NCBI GenBank assembly: GCA_030411725.1 | Contig: MU839840.1 | Span: 248,001 to 312,000 of the forward strand | From: Echria macrotheca | Taxonomy: Eukaryota; Ascomycota; Sordariomycetes; Sordariales; Schizotheciaceae | Direction: 5' to 3' | Length of the DNA stretch: 64,000 nucleotides | Shown here: positions 54,109 through 64,000 of the stretch, piece after piece | Position numbering within the stretch: position 1 is the stretch's first letter | Layout: the number at the start of each line of letters is the position of its first letter | Notes under the pieces: model-generated | Databases searched by the model: none | Seen by the model: only the letters and a program-made list of their open reading frames with translations | What the model was told of the DNA's origin: nothing | Program-made: the position numbers and the translations under genes

Positions 54109-55581
54109 GGCCGAGATGGTGGATGGTGGATGGGGCGTTGGTGTTGTGTGTATTGCTAGAAATTGGGTTTATTCAGGCGTTTCGGTCGGCTTCGGTCGGG
54201 GTTGCAGGAGGTCAAAGTCGGATGAGCAATGTCGGAAAATCATGAATACGAGTCAGGGCTCGGGGTTTACCCATCAGGAGTTTCCATGATAATAACATGG
54301 CCACGGTTCAGGATACCTGAATACCATGTATAACAACGCACTTTGCATTCAAGCCCATGTTGAAGAAGACTTGAATGGCGAATCATCGCGACACTTGCGG
54401 GCAGGCAGGCATTGCGGAGGGACGGAACATTATCCGGATGCCAAGTGAAATGATGTGCATGTACCAAAGCATCCGGCCCATCACATGCAATCTGACGTGG
54501 GAGGTGTCATTCAGAAGAACTGGTTGAGGCAAGGCCTCAGAGGGAACCGGTGAATGGTCATCAGACAGAGCATGGCAACATGGCTGTGAAGTGCATGCGC
54601 CCACCGGCTTTCATCGGAGCTAGGGCCTGAAATTCTGGCCGTTGTTTCTCGTCAATCGTATGTCTAGTGATGGAAGTGACTTTGTTTTGGTTCCAACAGG
54701 AGTCCGTCAGAAACCCGTACCGTACACCTTTGTTGAAGGGACCAAAAGCTACACACGTATTGTACCGGGGTCTTGGCGAGCCCAGCCTAGATTTCAGCTC
54801 CATCTTCCCCCAAACACCTGATCACGCTCGTGAAGCCACCGAAAACACGAAAACAGTCATTAGGAATCACCGCTTCTATAAACCAGGCGGCTTCCCTGTC
54901 TGTCGCAAGGCCCCATTCCGACAGAATCGCATCTTGACTTCCTCTGCAGCAGCTGTGTTGCACTTCGACGTCATTCCAGCCCCGCCAAGCAGCCCGGCAG
55001 GCCGCCGCTGGTCTTCAGTCAGGCAGTTGCCCTTGACAGCTGAGGGCCCCACATCCCACTGTTTGGTCACGACGGCGGCCCCACGAACTTCTACCTGCAG
55101 CTTCTGTATTTCTTCCAAGCAGCGCACCACCACCTTTCTGCGCGCTGCTGACAGCACTTGCAACGCAGCATTGTTTCTCTCTTGACCGCCCGCGACGATC
55201 CTGGTGGCATCTCTCAGACCACCAGTTTTGAACTGGGGTTTTCAACTGTTCACTGGTGTCTCTGAAGTATTGTACAGGTACAATACAAGAACTACCAAAG
55301 CTGCCCCGCAGAACCTGGAAGTCCAAACAACAGCTGCGCCTCGGCCGGCGCCCAATCGCGACTTCGCAGTTTCCCGACATTTCTTTGCCAACAACATACC
55401 TGTCGCAGCGGCACTTATCGCCGCGACCCGCGACCTGTCCCTACGCCCAACCCGGTCGAGACCCAACTCCTAGCCCTGATCCAGATATCGAGACATCGAC
55501 GAGAACTGGAATGCGACATTCCCCGCTCCGCCCATCAGCTATCTCCCTCCTCCTTCCTCGGTTCCCCTCGTCTGCGTCACG
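54109..55581. other. Spacer, INCENP to J-domain gene, with palindrome
   Basis: 1.47 kb. A 20-bp site of two 9-bp inverted arms (GTATTGTAC / GTACAATAC, 2-nt centre) lies at 55267-55286, about 295 bp before the J-domain ATG. Frames on both strands in 54667-55380 show no family motif, so I call no gene. Confidence 0.45.
55267..55286. promoter_or_regulatory. Near-perfect palindrome, candidate regulator site
   Basis: Arms GTATTGTAC and GTACAATAC separated by AG. Symmetry fits a dimeric DNA-binding protein site in the J-domain gene promoter. No known motif recognised. Confidence 0.4.
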
Positions 55582-58500
55582 ATGGTGAAGCCCGATTACA
55601 ATCGAGATTATTATGCCGATCTCGAGCTTCCCTCTTCGGTGGATGTGACGGAGATCAAGAAGCAGTTCAAGAAGCTTGGTATGTTGTCCTGACGTCTCTG
55701 CCCTGCTGCTCTCCGGCGCAACTAACAACGCACTCGCACAGCTCTCAAATACCACCCTGATCGCAATGTCGGACGCGAAGAAGAGGCCAAGGAGAAGTTT
55801 TTGATCATCCAGGCCGCGCATGAAATCCTTACCGATACCACGTTGAAAGCCAAGTACGATGCGAACCGCAAGCGCTCCGCATACCCAGGTGCCTCGGGCA
55901 TCAGAGGGAATCCGTACCAGAATATTGCGCGGGATGTGGCAGATCGGTTCGGCGCGCCGCCCAGGAGGAACCAGACCCCTACCCGTCCTCCGCCCACCCC
56001 TTATTCCAGCTGGGGGGTGCCGCCGCAGCCCAAAGCGAAGGAAGGCGGGAACGTCTTCGATAACCTCCGAGCCTGGGATCGTATGAGATCGTCCTCTAGC
56101 AACAACACTCCTACCAGCTCCACGACCGGCGCGAATACTGCGAACACGGCCAACACATCGCAAAAGACATCTCGGCCGCAGGGTAGGACGAATCCTCCTC
56201 CGCCTCCACCCCGAACCGCGTTTCAGGCCGCGCGGCAGGAGGCGGCGTTTGGGACTAGGAAGGCAACAGCGCGGGCGGCATCGCCCGTCAAGGACGAACC
56301 TCCGGCAAAGAACCAGCACTACTCGAACTATCATAGCAACGTATTTGAGGAGACAGCAGCGAGCTTTCGGAAACAGCGTCCTGCCTCGGTGAACGACGAC
56401 CCCCTGAGCGAGCAGTTTAGCGAGACGTTTATCGACACCCGGCAACGGACTCCCTACGCATCCCATGTGGGCGAGAAGTTCGACCCCAGGGGCGAAAGAG
56501 ATAGCCGGCGACGGGTCCCCGACTCGGATGAGGAGGGCTCTCCCCTTAGACCGAGGCGGGGGAGAAGTGCAAGTGTCGGTGAATCCGACAGCTCTAACCG
56601 AAAACAGGACACCCGGCCTCCGGATACCTTTAGACCTCCCCCTGCTCCGCGGTTCGAGTCATCGGCCAGCGCGCGATACAGCCCCCGGCCGGTTGATCCA
56701 ACGTCAGCACCTGCAACAAGCACGAACTTTCCGTTTCCACCCTCTCCGAACCCCCCCGTGAATGGTAGGACAGTAATCTCCCCTAAGGCTACCAAAGCTA
56801 ACGGTGTTGCAGATTTGAATGGAGATGGAAGCAGAGATACGAGAAAGAATCGAACCCCAAAAGTGTATGCTCAACCTGGCGAAATGCCACATTCCCTTTC
56901 TGGCCTATTTGATCCCCCTCCCTCCAAACCCGCACCTCCGGAGCGAAGGCGCACCGGTTTCCGAAGCAAGAGAGTCTTCCAGAACTCCCCCCTTTCTTTT
57001 TCCGAACTGGCCGGCTCTAGCGACTCGGTTCATGCATACGCCGGCGGCACACTGCCCAGGGGATATGCTAGACCCTCACCGACCACCGCGCCAGTTCGTC
57101 CTAACCTTCAGTCGTATGCGGATATATATTCCAGAAGAGTGGCCAGCAGTTTCGCCCCCCCTACATGGGCGTCAGAACTTCCTTCTAAGAAGAGGAAGTA
57201 TGGCCAAAGAGACTCTCCAAGTGGAGAACCAACACCAAGCGGGCTTCAAGGTGGCGTCAAACAGCAACTACTCGCTCAATTACGGAATATCATTGGGAAG
57301 GAAGAGCAGTCGAATAGGGGTCCTCCTCGAGATTGGAAGCATACTAACACGGTTCGCCATTCCAGCTTTGCAGTTCCCGATGATGATGATGATGACGACG
57401 AGATCGTCCGACCGAGCCCCGCCGTCCAACAAGCCCGGTTCATGCGGAACAGTACGGATAACATCAATACCCGCTTCGTGGCCGAGGAAAAGACTGGCGA
57501 GCATTACCAGTTCAGCGCAGGTGGAACATCGTCAGCTAATGATTCAGACGATTCTTTCTTACGAGCAAAGCAACGGTCCAGATCGGCGCCGCGTGGCCGC
57601 AAGTCGCCCGAAAAGATGCCCTTCCAACAGCCAGAGGCCTTCAGCGCCGCCCCTCAACAGGCAGATTTTGGGCAAAAATCAAGTGCATTCAACCCCGAAC
57701 AATGGGCCGAGAAGATTGGCCCTCACAACTTTGTTCCTCCACCGGTCACCAGACAGTCTACCTCGCCAACTCGTCAGGGCCGGCCGATTAAGAAGCCGAA
57801 GCCGGTTCGAATGACGGCGGGAACGGCGGGCATGGTCGAGGACGAGGACACCAGCGGCGAAGATAGACCCCGTCAAACTCCCGCTGCGCCCAACATACAC
57901 ATCAACGGAGCACCCAGTCCGAATGCGATGGATATAGATCCCCCTCCGCAGGAGCCTACGGTGCCAACGACTAGCAATGCACGCCCGGTCAATGTCGAGC
58001 CGTCGAAGCCCGAGTGGCGAGCCGGAGATCTGAACAGCACCAAGACGGAGGCAGCCGTCGGGAACGGTCTGAACGTACCCAAGCCAACAATCCCCGTGGC
58101 GGGATCCGAAGACACGGAAGACGTAACTCGGCCGGTCTTCCCGGAGTTTCAACAGCAAGAGCCTTTCGCGCCGGCCTCGGGTGGACTTGGCGGCTGGGGC
58201 GACTTGAAGATGAACCTTCCTTTTGACAGCAAGCCCGCAACCAAGTTGCCTTTCGAAGTAGAGAAACCGAAAGGTCCCCCGGTCGAAGTCCCTTCGCCGC
58301 CTGTGTGTCCTAGAGTGCCGCCAGCTCTTGCCATCAAGGACCTCAAGCCGAGCCCCAGCTCCTGGGTTGAGTATGTCCGGGGTTTTGAGATGTATCTCCA
58401 GTTGTACGCGGAGTGGGAGAAGAGAATCACGGATCATTTCGGCGCCCGCAAGCGGGCAGGCGAGAGCAAAGGCAAGGACCGGTTCTCCTGGGTCAACATG

Positions 58501-58656
58501 CGTGGCGACCAAGGCATTCAGAAATACGTCCAGGATCTCGAGCAGGACAAGTTTATTCGACAGAAGTGGATGGCGGCCGCCGAGGCCCACGAGCTCCGAG
58601 TGCGGGAGTTTGCAAAACACCGAGACAGGATGAAGCAGCATCTCGAGACGGCCTAG
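55582..58656 (+). CDS. J-domain (DnaJ) protein with long disordered region
   Basis: Exons 55582-55678, 55742-56764 and 56813-58656 give 987 residues. The J domain is N-terminal: YYADLELPSSVDVTEIKKQF, then the first intron joins to ALKYHPDRN with HPD at 37-39. ILTDTTLKAKYD closes the domain. Residues 80-820 are Pro/Ser/Arg-rich and disordered. A conserved helical C-terminus (about 880-985) reads WVEYVRGFEMYLQLYAEWEK and FIRQKWMAAAEAHELRVREF. It is a type III Hsp40, an Hsp70 partner; the fungal family is uncharacterised. The second intron (56765-56812, 48 nt, GCTAAC branch) is stop-free and a multiple of three. Confidence 0.88.
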
Positions 58657-59128
58657 TTGGTCTAAGGCTGCTATCATTTCGGTCTTGTTCGTTCCGCGGC
58701 ACGCTTTATTCAACGGCACCCTGTGAGGGCACCAATTGTAATAGTATTTTAGCATTTTTGCAACAGCGAAGGACATCATACTCGATACCCAGGAACAAGT
58801 CATCAATGGATACCCGGCTACCTATGGGTCACGAGTGGATTTTGCGTTTGTGTTGTTTGGGGATAGATGCGGAGGATGGGTCATGGGTCATGGTTCTGGC
58901 ATAGCGAACCGGATATTCAGGGGCCGGGATGCATATGACTTGTCCGCGTTTTACAGTTTGCGTTTTAGACGGATCGATCGGGTCAGATTCGAGGATTGGG
59001 AGATCAGGGAGGTTTGGAAGATATGAGTCATGGCCAGTGGTGGATGTTGTCCTCGGCTGGAAGGACGGTACGATGGATGGATGCTCGCGGTACACTTGTT
59101 CGTCCAAATTCTCTGGAGTTTCTTGTAC

Positions 59129-59160
59129 CATGGCATCATGGCATCACGGCATCATGGCAA
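59129..59160. repeat. Tandem 8-mer repeat (CATGGCAT, four copies)
   Basis: Units read CATGGCAT, CATGGCAT, CACGGCAT, CATGGCAA without gaps. Confidence 0.85.
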
Positions 59161-59827
59161 CACATCACTGGCGTTTTGCAAGAGACGGAGTCTTGCAGTT
59201 TTGTAGAAAGTTTTGATGGGTTTGGTAGAGTCCGCTTGGGGCATGTATGTGGCTCTTGCGCGGACTGATGAATGATATAACACATACAAGTGTCTTTGGT
59301 GAATTGTTTAATGTGGTGATGTCTTGTTCATTTTTTATCCTCCAACTCAATGGTTACTCAGGATGGTACTTTTACCTAGGTAATTTGGTCTAGTCAAAAG
59401 GTACAGCCTGGGACAATGCTAGTGTCGACCAAGAGTACCATTAAGTGGATCATGTGTGTACCTACCTGTGTTATCCTCGGATCTGATAAATGAAGGAGGC
59501 AAGTCAAGTCAAGCAGGGATTTTGAGTCTTCATCCCTAGTGTTGAGCAAGAAAGGGGCTGGTGTTCTTCCTCTTTCTCTCTCTCTCTCTTCCCCGTCCCG
59601 GTAGTGTATAATCATCACCTACACAAAAAGAAATGTGAGAATCCAGGCAGGTAGCCTGACGGGTAACTAGTGGGTCAATCGTCAGTGTTGCTGCTTGTGG
59701 ACGTCAAGACTAGACTGATGTCACTGTCTTGCGCAATTTTTTCTGTAATTTTATAGGTAAACCGTTTGGATGGTTGGATGAGGCTATTCAGCCAGGGCCA
59801 AGCCAAGTAAATCAGTGTGGGAGAAAG

Positions 59828-59876
59828 ATGGATGGAATAGATAGGTAGATGGATGGATGGGTGGATGTATGGATGA
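59828..59876. repeat. GGAT/GGTAGAT-type microsatellite
   Basis: Interrupted tetranucleotide repeats of GATG/GGAT character across about 50 bp. Confidence 0.7.
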
Positions 59877-60089
59877 TCTGTGGTCTAGCTAAGTTAGTCA
59901 TGCTGGTTTTACTCTCTACCTGATACACAAGCGCACACACGATGACTCTCTGGGGGCCTTCGTTTCCTGCAGAAAGAATGGTCGGTGGTTCTATTTGGCT
60001 TGTTTACGTTAGGTGTGGGTAGGTAGGTGTCCCAAAGGATTCTCGACTTGTGCCACAAGACAACATAAATATACACACGCTCAACTTTC

Positions 60090-60110
60090 TAGATGCTAGA
60101 TGCTAGATGC
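60090..60110. repeat. Tandem 7-mer repeat TAGATGC, three copies
   Basis: Three exact copies in a row, 16 bp upstream of the MITE-like element. Confidence 0.85.
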
Positions 60111-60125
60111 TAAGGTTACCAATCT

Positions 60126-60256
60126 AGGCATCTGATAGGGCTGCACCCCCCTTTTGCTACCGGTGCACCCCCTCTGCACAACGGTTTACCTAACTAGGTA
60201 CCTTCTAATCTACTGCTGATATTATTTCAAGGGGGTTGAACCCTTATCAGACGCCT
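60126..60256. mobile_element. MITE-like element with imperfect terminal inverted repeats
   Basis: About 131 bp. The left end AGGCATCTGATAGGGCTGCA and the reverse complement of the right end AGGCGTCTGATAAGGGTTCA match over most positions, continuing into a shared CCCCC. The flanks carry AATCT(A) at 60121-60126 and again at 60258-60263, a possible 5-6 bp target duplication. There is no coding capacity, which fits a non-autonomous miniature element. Family is not recognised. Confidence 0.55.
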
Positions 60257-61497
60257 TAATCTATGTATGCGTCTTGGGGCGACTATTTTATTCATATTTT
60301 ATTCATATCCCATGCCATCCCATCCCACGGCTGATATCCCTGCCGTGCCCAGCCGTGCCCTGAATAAAAAGGAATGAGAATAAATCTGCAAAGGACGTAC
60401 CTAGTAGTATGCCCAGAGAGAGAAAGAGGTCTCAATCCAGGTTTACATCTAATCTCTCGTCTACATCAACATTGGACAACACAATAGAGAAAACAACAAA
60501 ATCCGCCCGGGCATCACCTACCCATCTAGCCCTTATGATACAAAATCTTCATCCGGTCGACATAAGAAAAAGTACCTTGGCTGTTAATCCAAGTATGTAT
60601 GTATTGTCCTTACAAGCAACAGACTAACTTGACTTCTTCCCCGGCCAGCTCGAGTACCTCGGTTACCTACCTAGGTAAGGTATCTATCTACCTATCTTTG
60701 AGATCTAGAGAACAGGGTTTAATCACAAGATTACTTATTGTCGTGAGAAGTACGGAATAAAGGGCATTTACTAGTAACCTTGGTCTAGGCAGATACCACC
60801 GCAGCAAAAATACGCTCCTCTGATACACACTGTGACTTCCGTACCGGGACATTGATCATTACCTTGGTTCTTTGCACCTTGCACCTCTATGTCCCGCCCT
60901 CTCGAACAGCCAGGTTAGAACTCGGTCCATCTCGTTGGGTACTAAGCCTGCCAGGAGAACACCACACGACCACATCACAACACTCTCATACCCCAATGTA
61001 GTCATTCATCTCATTCTGGCCTCGGCCTGCCTCTCATGTTCACGCTCGAGGCGTTGAGAGCGCTCTAGAATACCATAACCTACACAGCAAGCCCAGACCA
61101 CCGGGCCGCCCAACTACCCGTTATCTAAAAAGATCCCATCGTCCCATGAGGTCATCATACGCATGCCCCGCCGGTCCTAACCTAGAGATCCCCCCGTCCT
61201 GACTGGACCAACAAAAAAACATTATCGTTAAAAACGACCGTGATATGGGGAGCCGGTGCTGCTGATTGCACAACGAGCTTCAAAACCACCTTCTTTTTAA
61301 TAACGCCCGCTCCAAGCCCTTACTTGACAGATACGCCGCTGATGAAACAAGAAAAACGCCATAACCATGACTACTGCTATTATTCCGTAGCAGAGACCCA
61401 TCCCACAATGCCGTGTCCCGTCCAAAGCATCAAGAAAGATGCAATATCAACAACGCAGTGTCTTCTATCCACGTCTATTCGAGGCATCGCGTCGCAC

Positions 61498-63822
61498 CTA
61501 TGCAACCTGAACCACACTCGGGTGGGCGTCGTGTGAGACAATGCTCACCTCCTTCAGCTCGGTAATCTCGGGTTGCTTCTTCTCCTCGGCGCTGGCAAAG
61601 TCGCCTTCCGTCTCGGGAGTTTTCGGCTCGCGCTCGGATTCATCCGGAGACGATGTTGACTCAATCGTTTGTGGCATTGGTGGAACCTCGGGCGCCGCCT
61701 CCACCGCCGCGACAACAGCGGTGCACACCGACGACGAATTCTTCTTATGTCCCTGACTCTCGCCCTTCTCAACAGCAAGATTGCTGTCCACCAGCTCGGC
61801 ATCATTCACCGCCAGTGGTGTGGCATAAACCTCGCCCGACGTCGCCTCCGTCGTCGCCTCGCTCGTAGTATTGGTGTCCTCAGTGCGTGAGTCGGCCGAC
61901 AGGAAGGAATTGCGAAGCGGACTCTTGAGACCGGCAACCTCGGCGCCGTAATCGCTCTTGCTCGCCCTCGATACACGCGCGGGGCTGCGCGCAGGAAGCG
62001 GAGGCGGGATCCTCTTGGGAATGGTCACGATCGCTCCCTTGGCGTGGATGACCTGTGTTACTTGGGAAGCCCGAAGGGATGTCCTCGTGGGCTGGGCAGC
62101 CATGGCGACCTCGCAGATGATCGGCTCGTCCTCCTCATCCTCGTCTTCCTCCTCGTCGTCAGCATCCTCGTTGCGCTCGTCCTCGGGATAGTCACTAGAA
62201 TCCTCAACAGTCGCCGGCACGTCGAGATGCTGTTCCTTGGGCTCGGAGTTGACCTTTGCGATGACCTCGGGGTTGGAAATCGGGGAAACAGTGGGTTCTG
62301 GCGCAGGCTCTTCCTCCTCGATGGGCTGCGGGCTGAAGCGCTTAATCATGCTGGTATCGATTTTTGTGTAATCAATCTCATCGGGTTCCATGACCGTAGG
62401 AAGCTTTTCACAATCTCGTCCGTCGTCACTATTCGCACGGCTGAAAGTTGTGCCCGCGGTGCTCGCCACGTCGGTTTGGGTATATGCGTCCGTCACAGCG
62501 GTCGCCTGTGTCTTTGCCGACATGTAGCTGCCCCGGTTGCTTCTAGAGAGGAACGTGTCAACGCTCTGGCGATTGAAGCGGGAGTAGACGGGGCTAGTCG
62601 GGCTGGGGCTGTACTCAAACTGCGTGCTCGTCGGTCGGTGCCGAGTACCAGCCTCCCTGATCTCGATGCCCGCCATTTCCAAACTGATAACACCAAACGG
62701 GTCCGGGTCGTCGGCATCGGGGATTCCAAAGGGGGTTTTCGTCGCGGAAGCCGGAGAAGTTTTTGGCGTCTCAATGATGGCGTCGCCAGGGGCGGGTTGC
62801 TGAGCCAGCACCGCGAGCAATGCCTTGTCGTAATCCGAACGGCCTTCGGCAGCCTTGATGACCTCGTATAGGGGTCGCATCTCGGGGATGCTCTTCGGAA
62901 TGTTGCCGGCCAGGATGTCCAGGACGCCGACGTTGGAGCAGTAAAATCTTTCGTTTTCGTTGCCCCGCTCAGCCACCCATGATCCGTCCAAGGGCACCGG
63001 CTGATGTTTGCCCCTTGCTTTGACGTAAGTCAGGACGGTGTCGTCCAGTCCCTTCCATCTCATGTCCTGATCCGGCGACGCAACATCAATCAGAGGGCCA
63101 ACCGTGAGGTTGCAATCGACTCCAAGAGTAACTCTAGGTCGTGTGAATAGCTCGAGCGTGTGGACGCTGTTGATAACGAGGATGCAGTCGTAGATATCGA
63201 CTCCTATTACGAAACCGAGCGCGGCGGTGTGGAGTATTATTCCCGAAGGCGGCGACCACGTTCCATCGGCTTTCCTCGCCGTAATGAGGCCAGCTCCTCC
63301 AGATCCCGACATCCAAAGGCCCGACCGCATACATGAGAAGACTGCGAGTCCCACCGCATTCTGTATTATCCGTGGCGGAATCTTCTTGGTGACGTAGGTG
63401 GGAGCAGAGGCGTGTTCGTTCGGCGGTGCTGACTCGGACACCCCCGCCGTATCCTCAACGAGGAACCCATCAGCTGGAGAGAAGTTAGCTTCTGTGTACG
63501 TCTGATCGAGGGGCCAATGCTTACTGCAGAACGACTTTAATATCCTGGCGGCCTTGTCGCATTCTTTGTCGAGCGTCGTCGGCCAATACGTCTCGCGACC
63601 ATAACTAGTGGGTTGTGCAGGCGTAGTCTTTGTGTTGAGACTGATTCGGGTCCCAGCCACGGTGATGCCTCCAGCCCATCCGAAGACTTTGTCGAGAGCC
63701 AAGGGCGTTCGTTTTGGTGCGGGGGAGGGTGGCGCAGGTGTGGTGGTTGGCGTCGTGGTAATGTTGTTGTTGTTTGTCTTTGACCGGTCCCATGACGGGA
63801 GCAAAGACGAGACGCGCTGCAT
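61498..63822 (-). CDS. SYLF-domain (Ysc84-like) lipid-binding protein with long acidic tail
   Basis: Exons 63822-63525 and 63473-61498 give 757 residues. I chose ATG 63822 (MQRVSSLLPSWDR) because codons further upstream in frame use GTG. The SYLF domain (about 85-280) has LDKECDKAARILKSFC, joined across a 51-nt intron to TDGFLVED, then KIPPRIIQNAVGLAVFSCMR, GSGGAGLITARK, FVIGVDIYDCILVI and VTLGVDCNLTVGP. SYLF proteins bind phosphoinositides and actin at endocytic or membrane sites. The last 450 residues are disordered and acidic, with no SH3 domain, unlike yeast Ysc84. The intron is stop-free and in phase; retention would add 17 residues. Confidence 0.9.
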   Translation of the reverse strand: MQRVSSLLPSWDRSKTNNNNITTTPTTTPAPPSPAPKRTPLALDKVFGWAGGITVAGTRISLNTKTTPAQPTSYGRETYWPTTLDKECDKAARILKSFCSKHWPLDQTYTEANFSPADGFLVEDTAGVSESAPPNEHASAPTYVTKKIPPRIIQNAVGLAVFSCMRSGLWMSGSGGAGLITARKADGTWSPPSGIILHTAALGFVIGVDIYDCILVINSVHTLELFTRPRVTLGVDCNLTVGPLIDVASPDQDMRWKGLDDTVLTYVKARGKHQPVPLDGSWVAERGNENERFYCSNVGVLDILAGNIPKSIPEMRPLYEVIKAAEGRSDYDKALLAVLAQQPAPGDAIIETPKTSPASATKTPFGIPDADDPDPFGVISLEMAGIEIREAGTRHRPTSTQFEYSPSPTSPVYSRFNRQSVDTFLSRSNRGSYMSAKTQATAVTDAYTQTDVASTAGTTFSRANSDDGRDCEKLPTVMEPDEIDYTKIDTSMIKRFSPQPIEEEEPAPEPTVSPISNPEVIAKVNSEPKEQHLDVPATVEDSSDYPEDERNEDADDEEEDEDEEDEPIICEVAMAAQPTRTSLRASQVTQVIHAKGAIVTIPKRIPPPLPARSPARVSRASKSDYGAEVAGLKSPLRNSFLSADSRTEDTNTTSEATTEATSGEVYATPLAVNDAELVDSNLAVEKGESQGHKKNSSSVCTAVVAAVEAAPEVPPMPQTIESTSSPDESEREPKTPETEGDFASAEEKKQPEITELKEVSIVSHDAHPSVVQVA

Positions 63823-64000
63823 GGCGGACTCGCGCACGGCGGACTCGACTCACCAGGTCGAGTCGATGTGCAGATGGTGAGGCCGGGCGGCGAGGTGGAG
63901 AAGATGACGAGAGGCAAATGGGAGGAGGAGGAGTTGCAAGCGTTTTTCAACCAGGCCGAAGCAGGTCGAGCCAGCGAGCGCCCAGTCGCATGCAGACCGG
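63823..64000. other. Upstream of the SYLF gene to the window edge
   Basis: 178 bp, presumed 5' UTR and proximal promoter. No further feature seen. Confidence 0.4.

Larger units (their letters stand above)
58657..61497. other. Gene-free tract of 2.8 kb between convergent genes
   Basis: No gene is supported. It holds tandem repeats (4 x 8 bp CATGGCAT at 59129-59160; TC run at about 59573-59591; GGAT-type repeats at 59828-59876; TAGATGC x3 at 60090-60110; TATTTTATTCA x2 at 60284-60305), two TACCTAGGTA palindromes (59373-59382, 60668-60677) and the MITE-like element at 60126-60256. Confidence 0.6.

Noticed and set aside
54667..55185. 172-codon frame between INCENP and the J-domain gene
   Set aside because: No motif, low-complexity C-terminus, competing frames on the other strand; more likely promoter or untranslated DNA.
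56819..57814. 331-codon alternative frame within the J-domain gene
   Set aside because: Overlaps the disordered middle in another frame and has no recognisable domain.
59020..60300. Possible CRISPR-like array from repeats
   Set aside because: Repeats are contiguous microsatellites without spacers, and the DNA is fungal.
1..64000. 5S rRNA or snoRNA genes in the spacers
   Set aside because: No match to the conserved 5S box sequences or C/D box pairs was visible; a covariance-model search would be needed to exclude them.

Overview
The window reads as nuclear DNA of a filamentous ascomycete (Pezizomycotina, most likely Sordariomycetes). Supporting signs are short introns of about 45-110 nt with GT..AG ends and GCTAAC or CTGAC branch motifs, GC-rich exons separated by AT-richer spacers, HET-domain genes, and typical filamentous-fungal families such as fungal-type SDRs, an Ssu1 sulfite pump, a SYLF protein and a secreted M14 carboxypeptidase. 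I place 25 gene or gene-like loci: 23 protein genes (one cut by the left edge), one eroded reading frame and one tRNA. Exon joins were worked out by hand from splice sites, reading phase and family motifs. The species was not identified.

Left third (1-25 kb), accessory-looking: C-terminal end of a HET-domain protein cut by the window edge; sulfite pump SSU1; an SDR oxidoreductase; a cytosolic-type GH31 glycosidase; a full HET-domain gene; an intronless microbial-type PARG macrodomain protein; a multi-spanning membrane protein; a C2H2-like nuclear-type protein with acidic repeats; a membrane-anchored flavin-type (PNPOx-like) protein; a second SDR; and a 1345-residue protein joining a stonustoxin-like (MACPF-related) N-terminus to a P-loop GTPase domain with two Cys/His-rich segments. 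The last is the most unusual gene here and a plausible self/non-self or cell-death candidate, given HET genes at both 0-0.7 kb and 7.9-10 kb.

Middle (25-43 kb): tRNA-Arg(ACG), a SET-domain protein, an eroded reading frame in AT-rich DNA, an SH3-like/zinc-binding protein, an MFS transporter, a secreted metallocarboxypeptidase, a small TATA-driven hypothetical gene, and a secreted polysaccharide deacetylase carrying three related N-terminal modules.

Right third (43-64 kb), mostly conserved housekeeping: TRAPPIII subunit Trs85, Snf7-family Chm7, RAD18, INCENP/Sli15, a J-domain protein and a SYLF-domain protein. RAD18 and INCENP are divergent around an 812-bp spacer with two E2F/MBF-like TTTGGCGC sites, which suggests shared cell-cycle control. 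Between the J-domain and SYLF genes lies a 2.8-kb gene-free tract with microsatellites and a roughly 131-bp MITE-like element with inverted ends and a target-site-like direct repeat.
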